From Qipengyuania mesophila (lineage in GTDB: Bacteria > Pseudomonadota > Alphaproteobacteria > Sphingomonadales > Sphingomonadaceae): a stretch of 64,000 nt of DNA. The notes beneath the pieces are model-generated. The model saw nothing but the letters and a program-made list of their open reading frames with translations, did no database searches and was not told the origin of the DNA. Within the stretch, counting starts at the first letter, position 1, and every line of letters starts with the position of its first letter. The translations under genes were made by a program, and so were the position numbers. Location: assembly GCF_019711655.1 (NCBI RefSeq), contig NZ_JAIGNU010000001.1, positions 372,001-436,000 on the forward strand, in the 5' to 3' direction. Of the stretch, positions 7,563-16,200 are shown one piece after another.

Positions 7563-8672
7563 TTAGCCGACCAGGCTGACGCGCCCTCCCGCATGGCGTT
7601 CGAGCCGTCCGGCGACCTCGAGTTCGAGCAGTGCCAGTTGCACCGCGCTGGCGCTGTCGCCCGACTGGCGGATGAGCTCGTCGACCGCGACGGGGGCGGT
7701 GGTGAGCAGGCCGGCGACGTCGGCGGGCTCGGCATCGGCGAGCTCGCCCGGCTCGAAATCGAACGCCGGCGCAGTTTCGCGGAAAGTCGAGCGCGGCTGG
7801 CCGTCGAAGCCCGAGAGCAGCTCGGCCACATCCTCGGGCGACTGTACCAGCACCGCGCCTTCGCGGATCAGATGGTTGCAGCCGTGGCTGCGCGGCTCGA
7901 GCGGGCTGCCGGGGATCGCCATAACCTCGCGCCCCACCTCGCCCGCCAGCCGCGCGGTGATCAAGCTGCCCGACTTGACCGCCGCCTCGACCACCAGCGT
8001 GCCCGCGGCGAGCCCGGCGATGATGCGGTTGCGGCTGGGGAAGTGGCTGCCGCGCGGTTCGGTGCCCGGCGGCTGCTCTGCAAGCAGCAGGCCTTCCTCC
8101 GCGATCCGTTCCTGTAGCGCTGCATGCTGCGGTGGATAGGCAATGTCGATCCCGCTCGCGATGACCCCGATGGTATGGGGGAAGGCGCCTTCGTGTGCCG
8201 CGCCGTCGATCCCCCGCGCAAGGCCCGAGACGACCGCGAACCCCGCCTCGGCAAGGCCTGCCGCGAAATCGCGCGCCAGCTTGACCGCCGCCGCGCTCGC
8301 GTTCCGCGCACCGACCATGGCGACGCAGGGCCTTTCCGCCAGCGCCAGATCGCCGCGCCAGGTCAGGATCGGTGGCGCGCTTTCGAACGCGGCAAGCAGT
8401 GCGGGATAGCCCGGTTGGTCGTGGAACAGATATTTCGCGCCCGCCTTGCGCACCGCCTCCACTTCGCGCTCGACGAGTTCGAGCTTCGCGGGACGGTAGC
8501 GCCGCCCTCCCCGCGCCGAGAGTTCGGGCAGCGCGGCGAGCGCATCAACGGCGCTGCCGAAACGTTGCAGCAGCATGGCGTAGCTGACCGGCCCGACATG
8601 GGGCGAGCGCAACAGGCGGATGCGGGCGAAGGCCTCGTCCTGCGACAGCGCGGGCGGGCCCGCGTCGCTCAC
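7563..8672 (-). CDS. dprA: DNA-processing protein DprA
   Basis: Binds incoming single-stranded DNA during natural transformation and loads RecA; 369 aa. A short N-terminal helical region (LSQDEAFARIRLLRS) leads into the Rossmann-like core (VGARNASAAAVKLARDFA, then GLARGIDGAAHEGA and PSRNRIIAGLA). The winged-helix C-terminal domain covers the last ~70 residues. The GTG start (8670-8672) overlaps the plsY stop in GTGA, giving a coupled plsY-dprA pair as in many proteobacteria. Confidence 0.95.
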   Translation of the reverse strand: MSDAGPPALSQDEAFARIRLLRSPHVGPVSYAMLLQRFGSAVDALAALPELSARGGRRYRPAKLELVEREVEAVRKAGAKYLFHDQPGYPALLAAFESAPPILTWRGDLALAERPCVAMVGARNASAAAVKLARDFAAGLAEAGFAVVSGLARGIDGAAHEGAFPHTIGVIASGIDIAYPPQHAALQERIAEEGLLLAEQPPGTEPRGSHFPSRNRIIAGLAAGTLVVEAAVKSGSLITARLAGEVGREVMAIPGSPLEPRSHGCNHLIREGAVLVQSPEDVAELLSGFDGQPRSTFRETAPAFDFEPGELADAEPADVAGLLTTAPVAVDELIRQSGDSASAVQLALLELEVAGRLERHAGGRVSLVG

Positions 8673-9286
8673 TCTTTCGAGCCGCCGACCCTGGGTTCCT
8701 CGCCCTTCATCAGCCGCGCGATATTGGTGCGGTGGAGATAGATGATCAGCAGCGCGATCGCAGCGAGGACGGGGAAGAACTGCGGATAGCCGAACAGCGG
8801 CGCGGCCGCCGCCGCCGCGACCACCGCGGCCATGCCGGCGAGCGAGGATATGCGGAAGATCGCCAGCACGCTCAGCCAGACGAAGGCGTAGGCGAGCCCG
8901 ACCGGCAAGGCGAGGCCGAAGGAAACGCCGGCATTGGTGGCCACGCCCTTGCCGCCCTTGAAGCCGAGCCAGACGGGGAAGCAGTGCCCGATCACCGCCG
9001 CGCCCGCGGCGAAGGCTTGTCCGACCTCGCCCCACAGCTGGCCGGCGATGACCACCGGGGCGAGACCCTTGGCGAGGTCGAGCAACAGCGTCGCCGCAGC
9101 CAGCCCCTTGTTACCGGTACGCAGCACATTGGTCGCGCCGATATTGCCCGAACCGATCTTGCGCACGTCGCCCATGCCCGCGGCACGGGTGAGCAGGAGG
9201 CCGAAAGGGATCGAGCCGATCGCGTAGCCGAGCAGGGCTGCCAAAACTTCGTTCACGCCAATCTCCGGTATGGGCTGGGCGACCAT
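8669..9286 (-). CDS. plsY: Glycerol-3-phosphate acyltransferase PlsY
   Basis: Inner-membrane enzyme moving an acyl group from acyl-phosphate to glycerol-3-phosphate, the first step of phospholipid synthesis; 205 aa with five predicted membrane segments. The diagnostic motif SGNIGATNVLR follows the first segment, and a glycine-rich GFKGGKGVAT motif follows the third. I chose the ATG at 9284-9286 because GGAAGG lies seven bases upstream; a GTG eight codons earlier has no ribosome site. It is divergent from murI, with an interspersed repeat in the shared upstream region. Confidence 0.93.
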   Translation of the reverse strand: MVAQPIPEIGVNEVLAALLGYAIGSIPFGLLLTRAAGMGDVRKIGSGNIGATNVLRTGNKGLAAATLLLDLAKGLAPVVIAGQLWGEVGQAFAAGAAVIGHCFPVWLGFKGGKGVATNAGVSFGLALPVGLAYAFVWLSVLAIFRISSLAGMAAVVAAAAAAPLFGYPQFFPVLAAIALLIIYLHRTNIARLMKGEEPRVGGSKE

Positions 9287-9330
9287 GCCGCGCCCTTCCT
9301 CCTTGAACACGCTCTAAAAGCTAGTACGGC

Positions 9331-9354
9331 CCTTCGACAAGCTCAGGCCGCACG
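9331..9354. repeat. Short interspersed repeat, copy B
   Basis: Second copy of CTTCGACAAGCTCAGG (9332-9347), here in the narrow divergent region between plsY and murI, about 20 bases before the murI start. See copy A at 1391. Confidence 0.6.
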
Positions 9355-9365
9355 GAAAATCCACT

Positions 9366-10163
9366 TTGGACGCATCCTCCTCCCCCATCCTGCTGTTCGA
9401 TTCGGGCGTCGGCGGCCTCACCGTGCTGGGCGAATTGCGCAAGCTCCTGCCCGACGCTCCGGTGATCTATGCCGCCGACATGGCCGGCCTGCCCTATGGC
9501 GCGAAGAGCGAGGCCGAAGTTGCCGCACGCGTCGCCGGTCTCCTCGGCCGCATGGCCGAACGCTACCAGCCGCGCTTGATCTGCATCGCCTGCAACACCG
9601 CCAGCACGATCGCGCTGGGGATGGTGCGCGACGTGCTCGCAACCCCGATCGTCGGCACCGTGCCCGCGATCAAACCCGCCGCGGCGATGACCCGGACGGG
9701 CGTCTTCGGCCTGCTCGGCACCGAGGCGACGATGCGCCAGAAATACGTCGACGACCTCGAGCACGAATTCGCCGTCGGCAAGCGGCTGCTGCGCCACGGC
9801 ACCAACGGGCTGGTCCCGCTCGCCGAGGCCAAGCTGCGCGGCGAAAGCGTGCGGGTGGAGGACGTTGCCGAGGCGGCCAAGGGGCTGGTGCTCCAGTTGC
9901 ACGGGCGCGAGATCGACACCATCGTGCTCGCCTGCACCCATTTCCCGCTGCTCGAAGACGAACTCCGCGCGGCCTTCGGCAAGGAGATCGCCTTCGTCCA
10001 CGGGGCCGAGGGCATCGCGCGGCGCATCGCATCGCTGACCGAAGGACAGACCTTCGCCCGTACGGGCCCCGATCGAGCGGTAACCACCGGGGAGTTGGCC
10101 GATTTCGAACGTCTGGCCAAGGCCTTCGAAAGCCACGGCATCACCCGGCTCGAGCGGTTCTGA
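9366..10163 (+). CDS. murI: Glutamate racemase
   Basis: Makes D-glutamate for peptidoglycan; 265 aa, a usual size. DSGVGGLTVL opens the protein, and the two catalytic cysteines lie in CIACNTAST (about residue 75) and ACTHFPLL (about residue 189). The start is TTG at 9366, three codons before a conserved-looking SSSPILLFDSG. Divergent from plsY across ~80 bases that contain a short repeat, so promoters must be compressed there. Confidence 0.95.
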   Translation: MDASSSPILLFDSGVGGLTVLGELRKLLPDAPVIYAADMAGLPYGAKSEAEVAARVAGLLGRMAERYQPRLICIACNTASTIALGMVRDVLATPIVGTVPAIKPAAAMTRTGVFGLLGTEATMRQKYVDDLEHEFAVGKRLLRHGTNGLVPLAEAKLRGESVRVEDVAEAAKGLVLQLHGREIDTIVLACTHFPLLEDELRAAFGKEIAFVHGAEGIARRIASLTEGQTFARTGPDRAVTTGELADFERLAKAFESHGITRLERF

Positions 10164-10170
10164 TCCGGCA

Positions 10171-10647
10171 GTGGTTCTGGATCGCGCCGCCCTCGCCCAG
10201 CGCAGCCTGGAACGGCTGGTCCAAGTCGTCGGAGACATTACCGAACCCGTGCTGGAAACCTACTATGCGCGCCATCCGGATGCCCGCGCCTCCTTCGAGC
10301 ACCACGGGCTTGGCCACACGCGAGAGCTGGAAGGCCGGATGGTCGCCGAGAGCCTCTATTTGCTGCTCGCCTGGGTCGAGGATCCGGTCAGGGCGAGAAT
10401 CGATCACGGAACCGCGATCGTGCATCACAACGATACGTTGCTGGTGACGCCGCATTGGTACCTCGGCCTGGTGGACGCCACGCTGGAGATCCTGCTGACC
10501 ACCATTCCCGCCGAAGCGGACGACGAAAGGGCCCTGTGGCTCAATGTCCGCGCCGAATTTGCGGCCTTCGTCGAAAGCCTGCGCAGCGAGTTCATCCGGC
10601 CCGGCGACGGACGCCCCCTCCCGGAGCTGAAGCCGTCCAACGGCTGA
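10171..10647 (+). CDS. Globin-like fold protein (tentative)
   Basis: 158-aa soluble protein of uncertain family, starting at a GTG just after murI. The central pattern HHN-x2[20 protein letters not shown] resembles the F-helix histidine plus the V-x-P-x-x-Y segment that follows it in bacterial globins, and the [16 protein letters not shown] stretch resembles a B/C-helix region. That is similarity of pattern only, and the heme-binding residues are not secured. The next gene is 5-aminolevulinate synthase, which would suit a heme protein. It could also be an unrelated helical family. Confidence 0.5.
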   Translation: MVLDRAALAQRSLERLVQVVGDITEPVLETYYARHPDARASFEHHGLGHTRELEGRMVAESLYLLLAWVEDPVRARIDHGTAIVHHNDTLLVTPHWYLGLVDATLEILLTTIPAEADDERALWLNVRAEFAAFVESLRSEFIRPGDGRPLPELKPSNG

Positions 10648-10751
10648 GAATCGCTCGCAAAGATCGCAGTGGCGAATTGCAACCGTTTCGATTAGGGCGT
10701 GGTCCATTGGACAGCCGCGGACGGGCGGCGCAGCGACGGGCGAATACGCCA

Positions 10752-11972
10752 GTGAATTACGACCAGATTTTCGACGAAGCGATCTCACGGCTGCACGAGG
10801 AAGGTCGCTATCGCGTCTTCATCGACATCCTGCGCAACAAGGGCGCCTTCCCCAATGCGCGCTGCTTCGCCGGTCACAACGGCCCCAAGCCGGTCACCGT
10901 GTGGTGTTCGAACGACTATCTCGCCATGGGCCAGCACCCCAAGGTCATCGCGGCGATGGAAGAGGCGCTGCACGATGTCGGCGCGGGTTCGGGCGGCACC
11001 CGCAACATCGGCGGCAACACGCATTACCACGTCCAGCTCGAGGAAGAGCTGGCCGACCTCCACGGCAAGGACGCCGCGCTGCTGTTCACCAGCGGCTACG
11101 TCTCGAACGACGCGACGCTCTCCACCGTGGCCAAGCTGCTGCCCGGCTGCGTGATCTTCTCCGACGAACTCAACCACGCCAGCATGATCGCGGGCATCCG
11201 CAATTCGGGCTGCGAGAAGCGCGTCTTCCGCCACAACGATCTCGAACATCTCGAGGAACTGCTGGCGGCCGAAGATGCCGACACGCCCAAGCTGATCGCC
11301 TTCGAAAGCGTCTATTCGATGGATGGCGACGTGGCCCCGATCCACGCGATCTGCGACCTCGCCGAGAAATACAACGCGCTGACCTATATCGACGAGGTGC
11401 ACGCGGTGGGCATGTACGGCGCGCGTGGCGGCGGTATTTCGGAGCGCGACGAGGCCGCGCACCGGATCGACATCATCGAAGGCACGCTGGGCAAGGCCTT
11501 CGGCGTGATGGGTGGCTATATCGCTGCCGACCGCAAGATCGTAGACTGCATCCGCTCCTACGCTCCGGGTTTCATCTTCACGACCTCGCTGAGCCCCGCG
11601 CTCGTCGCCGGCGTGCTGGCGGCGGTGCGCCATCTCAAGTCGAGCAGCGTCGAGCGCGACGGACAGCAGGAAGCCGCCGCGCAGCTCAAGCAGAAGATGC
11701 GCGATGCCGGGCTGCCCGTGATGGACAGCGTCACGCACATCGTCCCGTTGATGGTCGGCGATCCCGTTCGCGCCAAGAAGATCAGCGACATATTGCTCGC
11801 CGAATACGGCGTCTACGTCCAGCCGATCAACTTCCCCACCGTGCCCCGCGGGACCGAGCGCCTGCGCTTCACCCCCGGCCCGGCGCACTCGCCAGCGATG
11901 ATGAACGATCTCGTCGCCGCGCTGGTCGAGATCTGGGACCGGATGGACATGGAGCTGCGCAAGGCGGCATGA
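10752..11972 (+). CDS. hemA: 5-aminolevulinate synthase
   Basis: PLP enzyme joining glycine and succinyl-CoA to 5-aminolevulinate, the first step of heme (and any bacteriochlorophyll) synthesis in alphaproteobacteria. It has 406 aa, family-typical. The PLP lysine is in EGTLGKAFG near residue 248; [13 protein letters not shown] and [11 protein letters not shown] are substrate-site hallmarks. I chose GTG at 10752 because it gives the standard MNYDQIF-type N terminus. The stop overlaps the start of a 603-aa membrane protein (ATGA). Confidence 0.97.
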   Translation: MNYDQIFDEAISRLHEEGRYRVFIDILRNKGAFPNARCFAGHNGPKPVTVWCSNDYLAMGQHPKVIAAMEEALHDVGAGSGGTRNIGGNTHYHVQLEEELADLHGKDAALLFTSGYVSNDATLSTVAKLLPGCVIFSDELNHASMIAGIRNSGCEKRVFRHNDLEHLEELLAAEDADTPKLIAFESVYSMDGDVAPIHAICDLAEKYNALTYIDEVHAVGMYGARGGGISERDEAAHRIDIIEGTLGKAFGVMGGYIAADRKIVDCIRSYAPGFIFTTSLSPALVAGVLAAVRHLKSSSVERDGQQEAAAQLKQKMRDAGLPVMDSVTHIVPLMVGDPVRAKKISDILLAEYGVYVQPINFPTVPRGTERLRFTPGPAHSPAMMNDLVAALVEIWDRMDMELRKAA

Positions 11973-13780
11973 CCGGGCAGGGAGCCAGACGGTTCCCCCC
12001 CAGCCGGTTTCCGGAGTTGAGCGCAATTGCGCTGGCACGAATCCGCCCCTTGTGGTTCCTCGCGCTGGCTGCGGCCATCCTGCTCGATATCTTCGGCACG
12101 CTCTATGTGCTGCGCGATGCCTATGATCGGGATACGGCATTTGCCGCGGTCAACCTCATATCCCAGGTCGAGAACGACGGCAGCGCCACGGTCGAGACGC
12201 TGGTGCGGCAGCCGGGCAAGCCGGTGGTCGCCGCAGGCTCACGCATAGTCGCGATCGACGGCAAGGCCTTACCCCGCAACGCCAGGATCGCCGACGCCGC
12301 AGAGGCCATAGCCGCTGCAGGGGCGGCACCCACGATCACCTTCAGCGACGCAGACGGCACGCTCCGGTCGCAGGTCATCGAAAAATCCCCCCGCTATGCG
12401 CAGGAGACGCGCAAGCACGAAGTGCTTCGCCGGGACACGCGCATGGGTCTGCGGATGGCGGTTTCGCTGCTCACCTGCCTTGTCCTGATCGCCTGCGCCG
12501 CGCTGCTGGTTCTGCGGCGTCCGCGCGATCCGGTCTGCCTGATGTTCTCGTTCTCCTTCCTGCTCTTTGCGGCAACCATCGATCCCCCGATGCTGATGTG
12601 GCTGGGGCTCGGCCTCGGCGGGTGGTACGATCTCGTTTCGACCGCGGCATGGGTTTTGCTGGTCATAGGAATAGCGATATTTCCCGACGGCAGGTTCGAG
12701 CCCGGGTGGGCGCGCTGGCTGATCGTCGTCGCTCCGCTGGCCGGAGTCCTGCTGAGCATCGAAGAATTCCCGCTGCTGGCCTCGGCGGTCATCGCCTTCA
12801 TCCTGCCGCTGGCCCTGCTCTTGGGTACAGCTACGAAGTACCGGCACTTCGAACCAGGGATCGAGCGCCAGCAGCTCAAATGGGCCGGTATCGGCTTCGC
12901 CACCGGACTGGTCAGTGTCGCCATCGCCTTTGTCATGGTCGTCGTCGATGCCTATCCCAGCGGCCCCTGGCAGCCGATCTACGGACTGGGCGTGCTGGCC
13001 TTCTTCGATCTCGGCTTCATGCTCCTGGCGCTGGGGCTGATGATCGCGCTGATCCGCTATCGCCTGTGGGAAGCGGACCGCGTCATCGGGCGGTCGGCCA
13101 TCATGGCGGGTGTCGCGCTGGTCATCGGGATCTTGTGGGCGGCGAGCATCGACCTGGTGAAGAACGCGATCGAAATGGCGCTGGGCGAAGACAACAAGAC
13201 CTTCGCCACCGCGCTCTGCGCCGTCCTGGCGGCGGGTCTGTTCGCTCCGACGCAGCAGTTCGTGGTGAAGCACACCAGGAACCGCTTCGACCGCGACCGC
13301 GGGAAGATTTCCGCGCTGCTCGGCAAGCTGTCGGCCTGGCGGGCCTCGGAAGACCCCGATGAAATCGCGATGCGCGCGCTCGCCGCGCTTGCCCCTGCGG
13401 TCCATTTCGGCTCGGCCGCGGTGCTGGTCGATCGCAAGCTCGGGCGCGAACTTCTTGCGGTACGCGACGTCGCCGATCCCGAAACGCTGACCGAACCGGG
13501 GTCAGACCTCACGATCGACCCGCGCTTCGTGTGGCGCTTTCCGCTCGCCGACGAGCATGGCCCGCTCGGCCTGCTGCTGATCGGCCCGCGCAGCGACGCC
13601 AACCGCTACAACGAAGACGAACTGGCGAATATCGAACGCGTCGCCGAACCGCTGGCGGAGGCGCTGCGCAGCGCGCTCAAGCGCCGGGAGCAGCAGGACC
13701 GGGTGCGGCGCGAGCTTGGCGCGATGGAAGAACGGCTCGCGCGTCTCGAAGGCGGACCGCCGGGTGCGGCGCCGGCCTAG
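11969..13780 (+). CDS. Membrane protein with C-terminal GAF-like domain
   Basis: 603-aa protein starting at the ATG that overlaps the hemA stop. One N-terminal membrane segment (residues ~25-45) is followed by a ~90-residue outside domain with a PDZ-like [12 protein letters not shown] stretch. A block of about seven to eight membrane helices then runs to roughly residue 420, and a cytoplasmic region resembling a GAF domain ends in a coiled coil. The link [15 protein letters not shown] and [12 protein letters not shown] resemble membrane sensor kinases, but I see no histidine-kinase or cyclase output domain. It is probably a sensor or scaffold. Coupling to hemA suggests a heme, redox or light-related role; that is inference. 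Confidence 0.65.
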   Translation: MTGQGARRFPPSRFPELSAIALARIRPLWFLALAAAILLDIFGTLYVLRDAYDRDTAFAAVNLISQVENDGSATVETLVRQPGKPVVAAGSRIVAIDGKALPRNARIADAAEAIAAAGAAPTITFSDADGTLRSQVIEKSPRYAQETRKHEVLRRDTRMGLRMAVSLLTCLVLIACAALLVLRRPRDPVCLMFSFSFLLFAATIDPPMLMWLGLGLGGWYDLVSTAAWVLLVIGIAIFPDGRFEPGWARWLIVVAPLAGVLLSIEEFPLLASAVIAFILPLALLLGTATKYRHFEPGIERQQLKWAGIGFATGLVSVAIAFVMVVVDAYPSGPWQPIYGLGVLAFFDLGFMLLALGLMIALIRYRLWEADRVIGRSAIMAGVALVIGILWAASIDLVKNAIEMALGEDNKTFATALCAVLAAGLFAPTQQFVVKHTRNRFDRDRGKISALLGKLSAWRASEDPDEIAMRALAALAPAVHFGSAAVLVDRKLGRELLAVRDVADPETLTEPGSDLTIDPRFVWRFPLADEHGPLGLLLIGPRSDANRYNEDELANIERVAEPLAEALRSALKRREQQDRVRRELGAMEERLARLEGGPPGAAPA

Positions 13781-13842
13781 GGCTTTCCTTTCGCCTCCCG
13801 GCCTGAAAGAATGCGGTCCAAGCGAGAGGAGCAGGCGCCCCC

Positions 13843-14118
13843 ATGCAAGCCGCAGACCCCGATTTCCACCACGCCACCCCGCCCGAACTCGAGGCGATGC
13901 TCGATGGCGACGCGGCCCTCGCCGGGAAATGGCAGGCGCTGACCCCGCTCGCGCGCAACGAATGGATCTGCTGGACCATCTCGGCCAAGCAGGAGGCGAC
14001 CCGCGCCAAGCGCCGCGCGCGGCTGCAGGAGGAAGTGCTCGGCGGCAAGAAGCGCCCCTGCTGCTGGCCCGGCTGCCCGCACCGCCGCGAAAGCGCGCGC
14101 AAATGGGTCGACGCCTGA
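13843..14118 (+). CDS. YdeI/OmdA-like small protein
   Basis: 91-aa soluble protein. LTPLARNEWICWTISAKQ followed by ATRAKRRARLQEEVLGGKK matches the pattern of the YdeI/OmpD-associated C-terminal domain (family annotated as bacteriocin-protection or DUF1905-partner proteins; mechanism unclear). The last ~20 residues are cysteine-rich (CCWPGCPH), which could bind a metal. It stands alone between the hemA pair and a dioxygenase gene. Confidence 0.65.
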   Translation: MQAADPDFHHATPPELEAMLDGDAALAGKWQALTPLARNEWICWTISAKQEATRAKRRARLQEEVLGGKKRPCCWPGCPHRRESARKWVDA

Positions 14119-14172
14119 GGCTCTAGGCAAGCGCGCGCCGCCTGTGGCATGCTCCTCCCAAGGGAGAGAGAC

Positions 14173-15030
14173 ATGGCGACGACCTTTGACCGCGCGACAC
14201 TCGATACGGGTACGCTCGACATCCGGCCGCTGACCCCCGCGATCGGCGCCGAGATCCACGGAGTCGATCTGGGTGGGCATGACGTCGCAAGGCGCATCCC
14301 CGAAATCCGGGCCGCGCTGCTCAAGCATGGCGTGATCTTCTTCCGCAAGCAGGAGTTGTCGCAGGAGCAGCACATCGCGTTCGCGCGGCATTTCGGCGAG
14401 CTCGAAATCCATCCCGCGACGCCCAAGGACCAGCCCAACCCCGAAGTGCTGCATATCGCGCACGGTCCCAACAGCCGCGGCCAGGAGAACAACTGGCATT
14501 CGGACGTGACCTGGCGCGAGCGGCCCTCGCTCGGTTCGATCCTGCTGGCGCGCGAAGTGCCCGAATGCGGCGGCGACACGCTCTTCGCGAACATGCATCT
14601 CGCCTACGAGCGGCTGTCGGAGCAGATGCAACGTTTCTGCGAGGGGCTGACCGCGGTCCACGACATCGCGCGGGTCTTTGCCCGACGCCTCGGCAAGCGT
14701 CCCGAGGAACTGCACGACCAGTATCCACCGGTGCGCCATCCGGTCATCCGCACCCACCCGGAGACGGGCGAGCGCGCGGTCTATGTCAACAACGGCTTCA
14801 CCAGCCATATCGAGGGGCTGTCGAAGGAGGAGAGCGACTGGCTGCTCGACCACCTCTACAAGACCGCGTGGGACGTCGAGATCCAGTGCCGCTTCCGCTG
14901 GCAGGCGGGCTCGGTCGCCTTCTGGGACAACCGCGTGTGCCAGCACCTCGCCGTGTCCGACTATTTCCCCGCGCGCCGGGTGATGGAGCGCGTGACGATC
15001 GCCGGCGACCGGCCCTATTTCGAGCCCTGA
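14173..15030 (+). CDS. TauD/TfdA-family Fe(II)/2-oxoglutarate dioxygenase
   Basis: 285-aa cupin-fold oxygenase. The 2-His-1-carboxylate iron site is visible: HSD in NNWHSDVTW and the distal histidine in NRVCQHLAVSDY; a C-terminal RRVMERVTI carries the likely 2-oxoglutarate arginine. The start ATG at 14173 has AGGGAGAGAG just upstream; an in-frame ATG eight codons earlier lacks this. The substrate cannot be read from sequence: taurine, another sulfonate and alkyl sulfates are all possible. No sulfonate transporter is nearby. Confidence 0.88.
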   Translation: MATTFDRATLDTGTLDIRPLTPAIGAEIHGVDLGGHDVARRIPEIRAALLKHGVIFFRKQELSQEQHIAFARHFGELEIHPATPKDQPNPEVLHIAHGPNSRGQENNWHSDVTWRERPSLGSILLAREVPECGGDTLFANMHLAYERLSEQMQRFCEGLTAVHDIARVFARRLGKRPEELHDQYPPVRHPVIRTHPETGERAVYVNNGFTSHIEGLSKEESDWLLDHLYKTAWDVEIQCRFRWQAGSVAFWDNRVCQHLAVSDYFPARRVMERVTIAGDRPYFEP

Positions 15031-15161
15031 GGCTGGTTGAGCCCGATAGTTCCAATCATGCCACACCAATAGAATAAACGGCGTATAAGCTTCCGATGGC
15101 ACTTTAATCTCTTCATTTCTATGTAATTACCCATCCGAAATCTGGAAATGGGGTCGCAAGA

Positions 15162-16085
15162 ATGAAGTACCGGGTCGCTATCGCGGGCGTATCGCTCGCA
15201 TTGTCTGCATGCGGTGGGGGAGATGGCGGCGGGAGCACCCCACCGGTCAGTTCGCCGGCTCCGAGTCCTACGCCCACACCAACTCCGACATATGTGAAGT
15301 TCGCCGACCTTGCGGAAGACACGGTGTTCGACACGAGCTGTCGCGGGTTCGAGACACTCGCCGACGGATCGAACCGGATTTACGACGACCCGGTCTTCGG
15401 CGAAGGGCTCACGATCTCCTTCGATGCCTCAAGCTCGAGTTACACCGTCGAAGGCGAAGAATTCTCCTATACATTCTCTCCATCGAGCAAGCAGAACAGC
15501 GCCGGTGCGGACATCTACCGCATATCAAACGGGTCGGGCGTGATCACCGACCTGGTCTTCTACCCGCTTACGGCGGAATACAGCCGCCTGGTCTCACTCC
15601 ATCGCATTGGCAGTGGATTGCCGACCGCCCTGATTTCGTGCGCAGTGGGCATCCGCACCGAAGCAGGCGATCTTCCGGGCAGCAATGCGTCCTACGATCC
15701 CCTCTCGGTATTCGGCTCTGCAATGCTCGGGGGCGACCAGTACAATCTCGATGACACCTCAGGCGGTATCGCGTTCGAGGCCGGCACCGATAGCGTCACC
15801 TTCGCCCTGCAACTTGCGGGCAACCTCGAAGGGGGCGGCACGATCACCGACACCGTCTACGAGCTGGGTTCGCTGAACTCGCTCGCGCCGGTCCCAGCAG
15901 CGGGCGGAACCTTCGCCGGCGCGACGGCAAAAAGCGATGCAAGCTCCGTCAGCGGGGATTTCGGAGGCGCCTTTTTCGGCCCCGCCGGTGTCGAAGTCGG
16001 CTTCGTCTTCAACTATTCGGGCACGCTCGACGACGGCCGCGCGTTCTCGGGTGTGGGCACCTATCTGGGACGGAAGAAGGACTAG
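15162..16085 (+). CDS. Surface lipoprotein with TbpB-like C-terminal barrel
   Basis: 307-aa lipoprotein: signal MKYRVAIAGVSLALSAC with lipobox LSAC (Cys17), then a Gly/Ser/Pro-Thr linker. The C-terminal ~80 residues (SGDFGGAFFGPAGVEVGFVF, a barrel strand, and a final GVGTYLGRKKD) follow the pattern of transferrin-binding-protein-like small barrels of surface lipoproteins. The ligand is unknown. It is preceded by a 131-base AT-rich spacer, unlike the surrounding GC-rich DNA, which probably holds its promoter. Confidence 0.7.
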   Translation: MKYRVAIAGVSLALSACGGGDGGGSTPPVSSPAPSPTPTPTPTYVKFADLAEDTVFDTSCRGFETLADGSNRIYDDPVFGEGLTISFDASSSSYTVEGEEFSYTFSPSSKQNSAGADIYRISNGSGVITDLVFYPLTAEYSRLVSLHRIGSGLPTALISCAVGIRTEAGDLPGSNASYDPLSVFGSAMLGGDQYNLDDTSGGIAFEAGTDSVTFALQLAGNLEGGGTITDTVYELGSLNSLAPVPAAGGTFAGATAKSDASSVSGDFGGAFFGPAGVEVGFVFNYSGTLDDGRAFSGVGTYLGRKKD

Positions 16086-16200
16086 GGCCCAGTTCTCCCG
16101 CCCGCCTTGCCCAAGCGGCATAGGCGAGCTCGGGACCTCGATCACCCTGTCGCGACGGCGATGGGGTGCAAGCGGGCCCTGGCATCCCTAAATAGCGGCG

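Noticed and set aside
5513..7579. Long plus-strand open frame opposite topA
   Set aside because: High-GC mirror frame; no recognisable domain, while topA on the other strand is complete with all motifs.
9311..9365. GTG start eight codons upstream for plsY
   Set aside because: No ribosome-binding site, and it would intrude further into the already narrow divergent region; ATG at 9286 has GGAAGG.
12688..12706. GGTTCGAGCCCGG, another tRNA-like word
   Set aside because: It lies inside the long membrane-protein reading frame and has no surrounding cloverleaf.
13057..13605. Histidine-kinase annotation for the protein coupled to hemA
   Set aside because: The region resembles sensor-kinase linkers, but no H-box, HATPase or cyclase motif is present.
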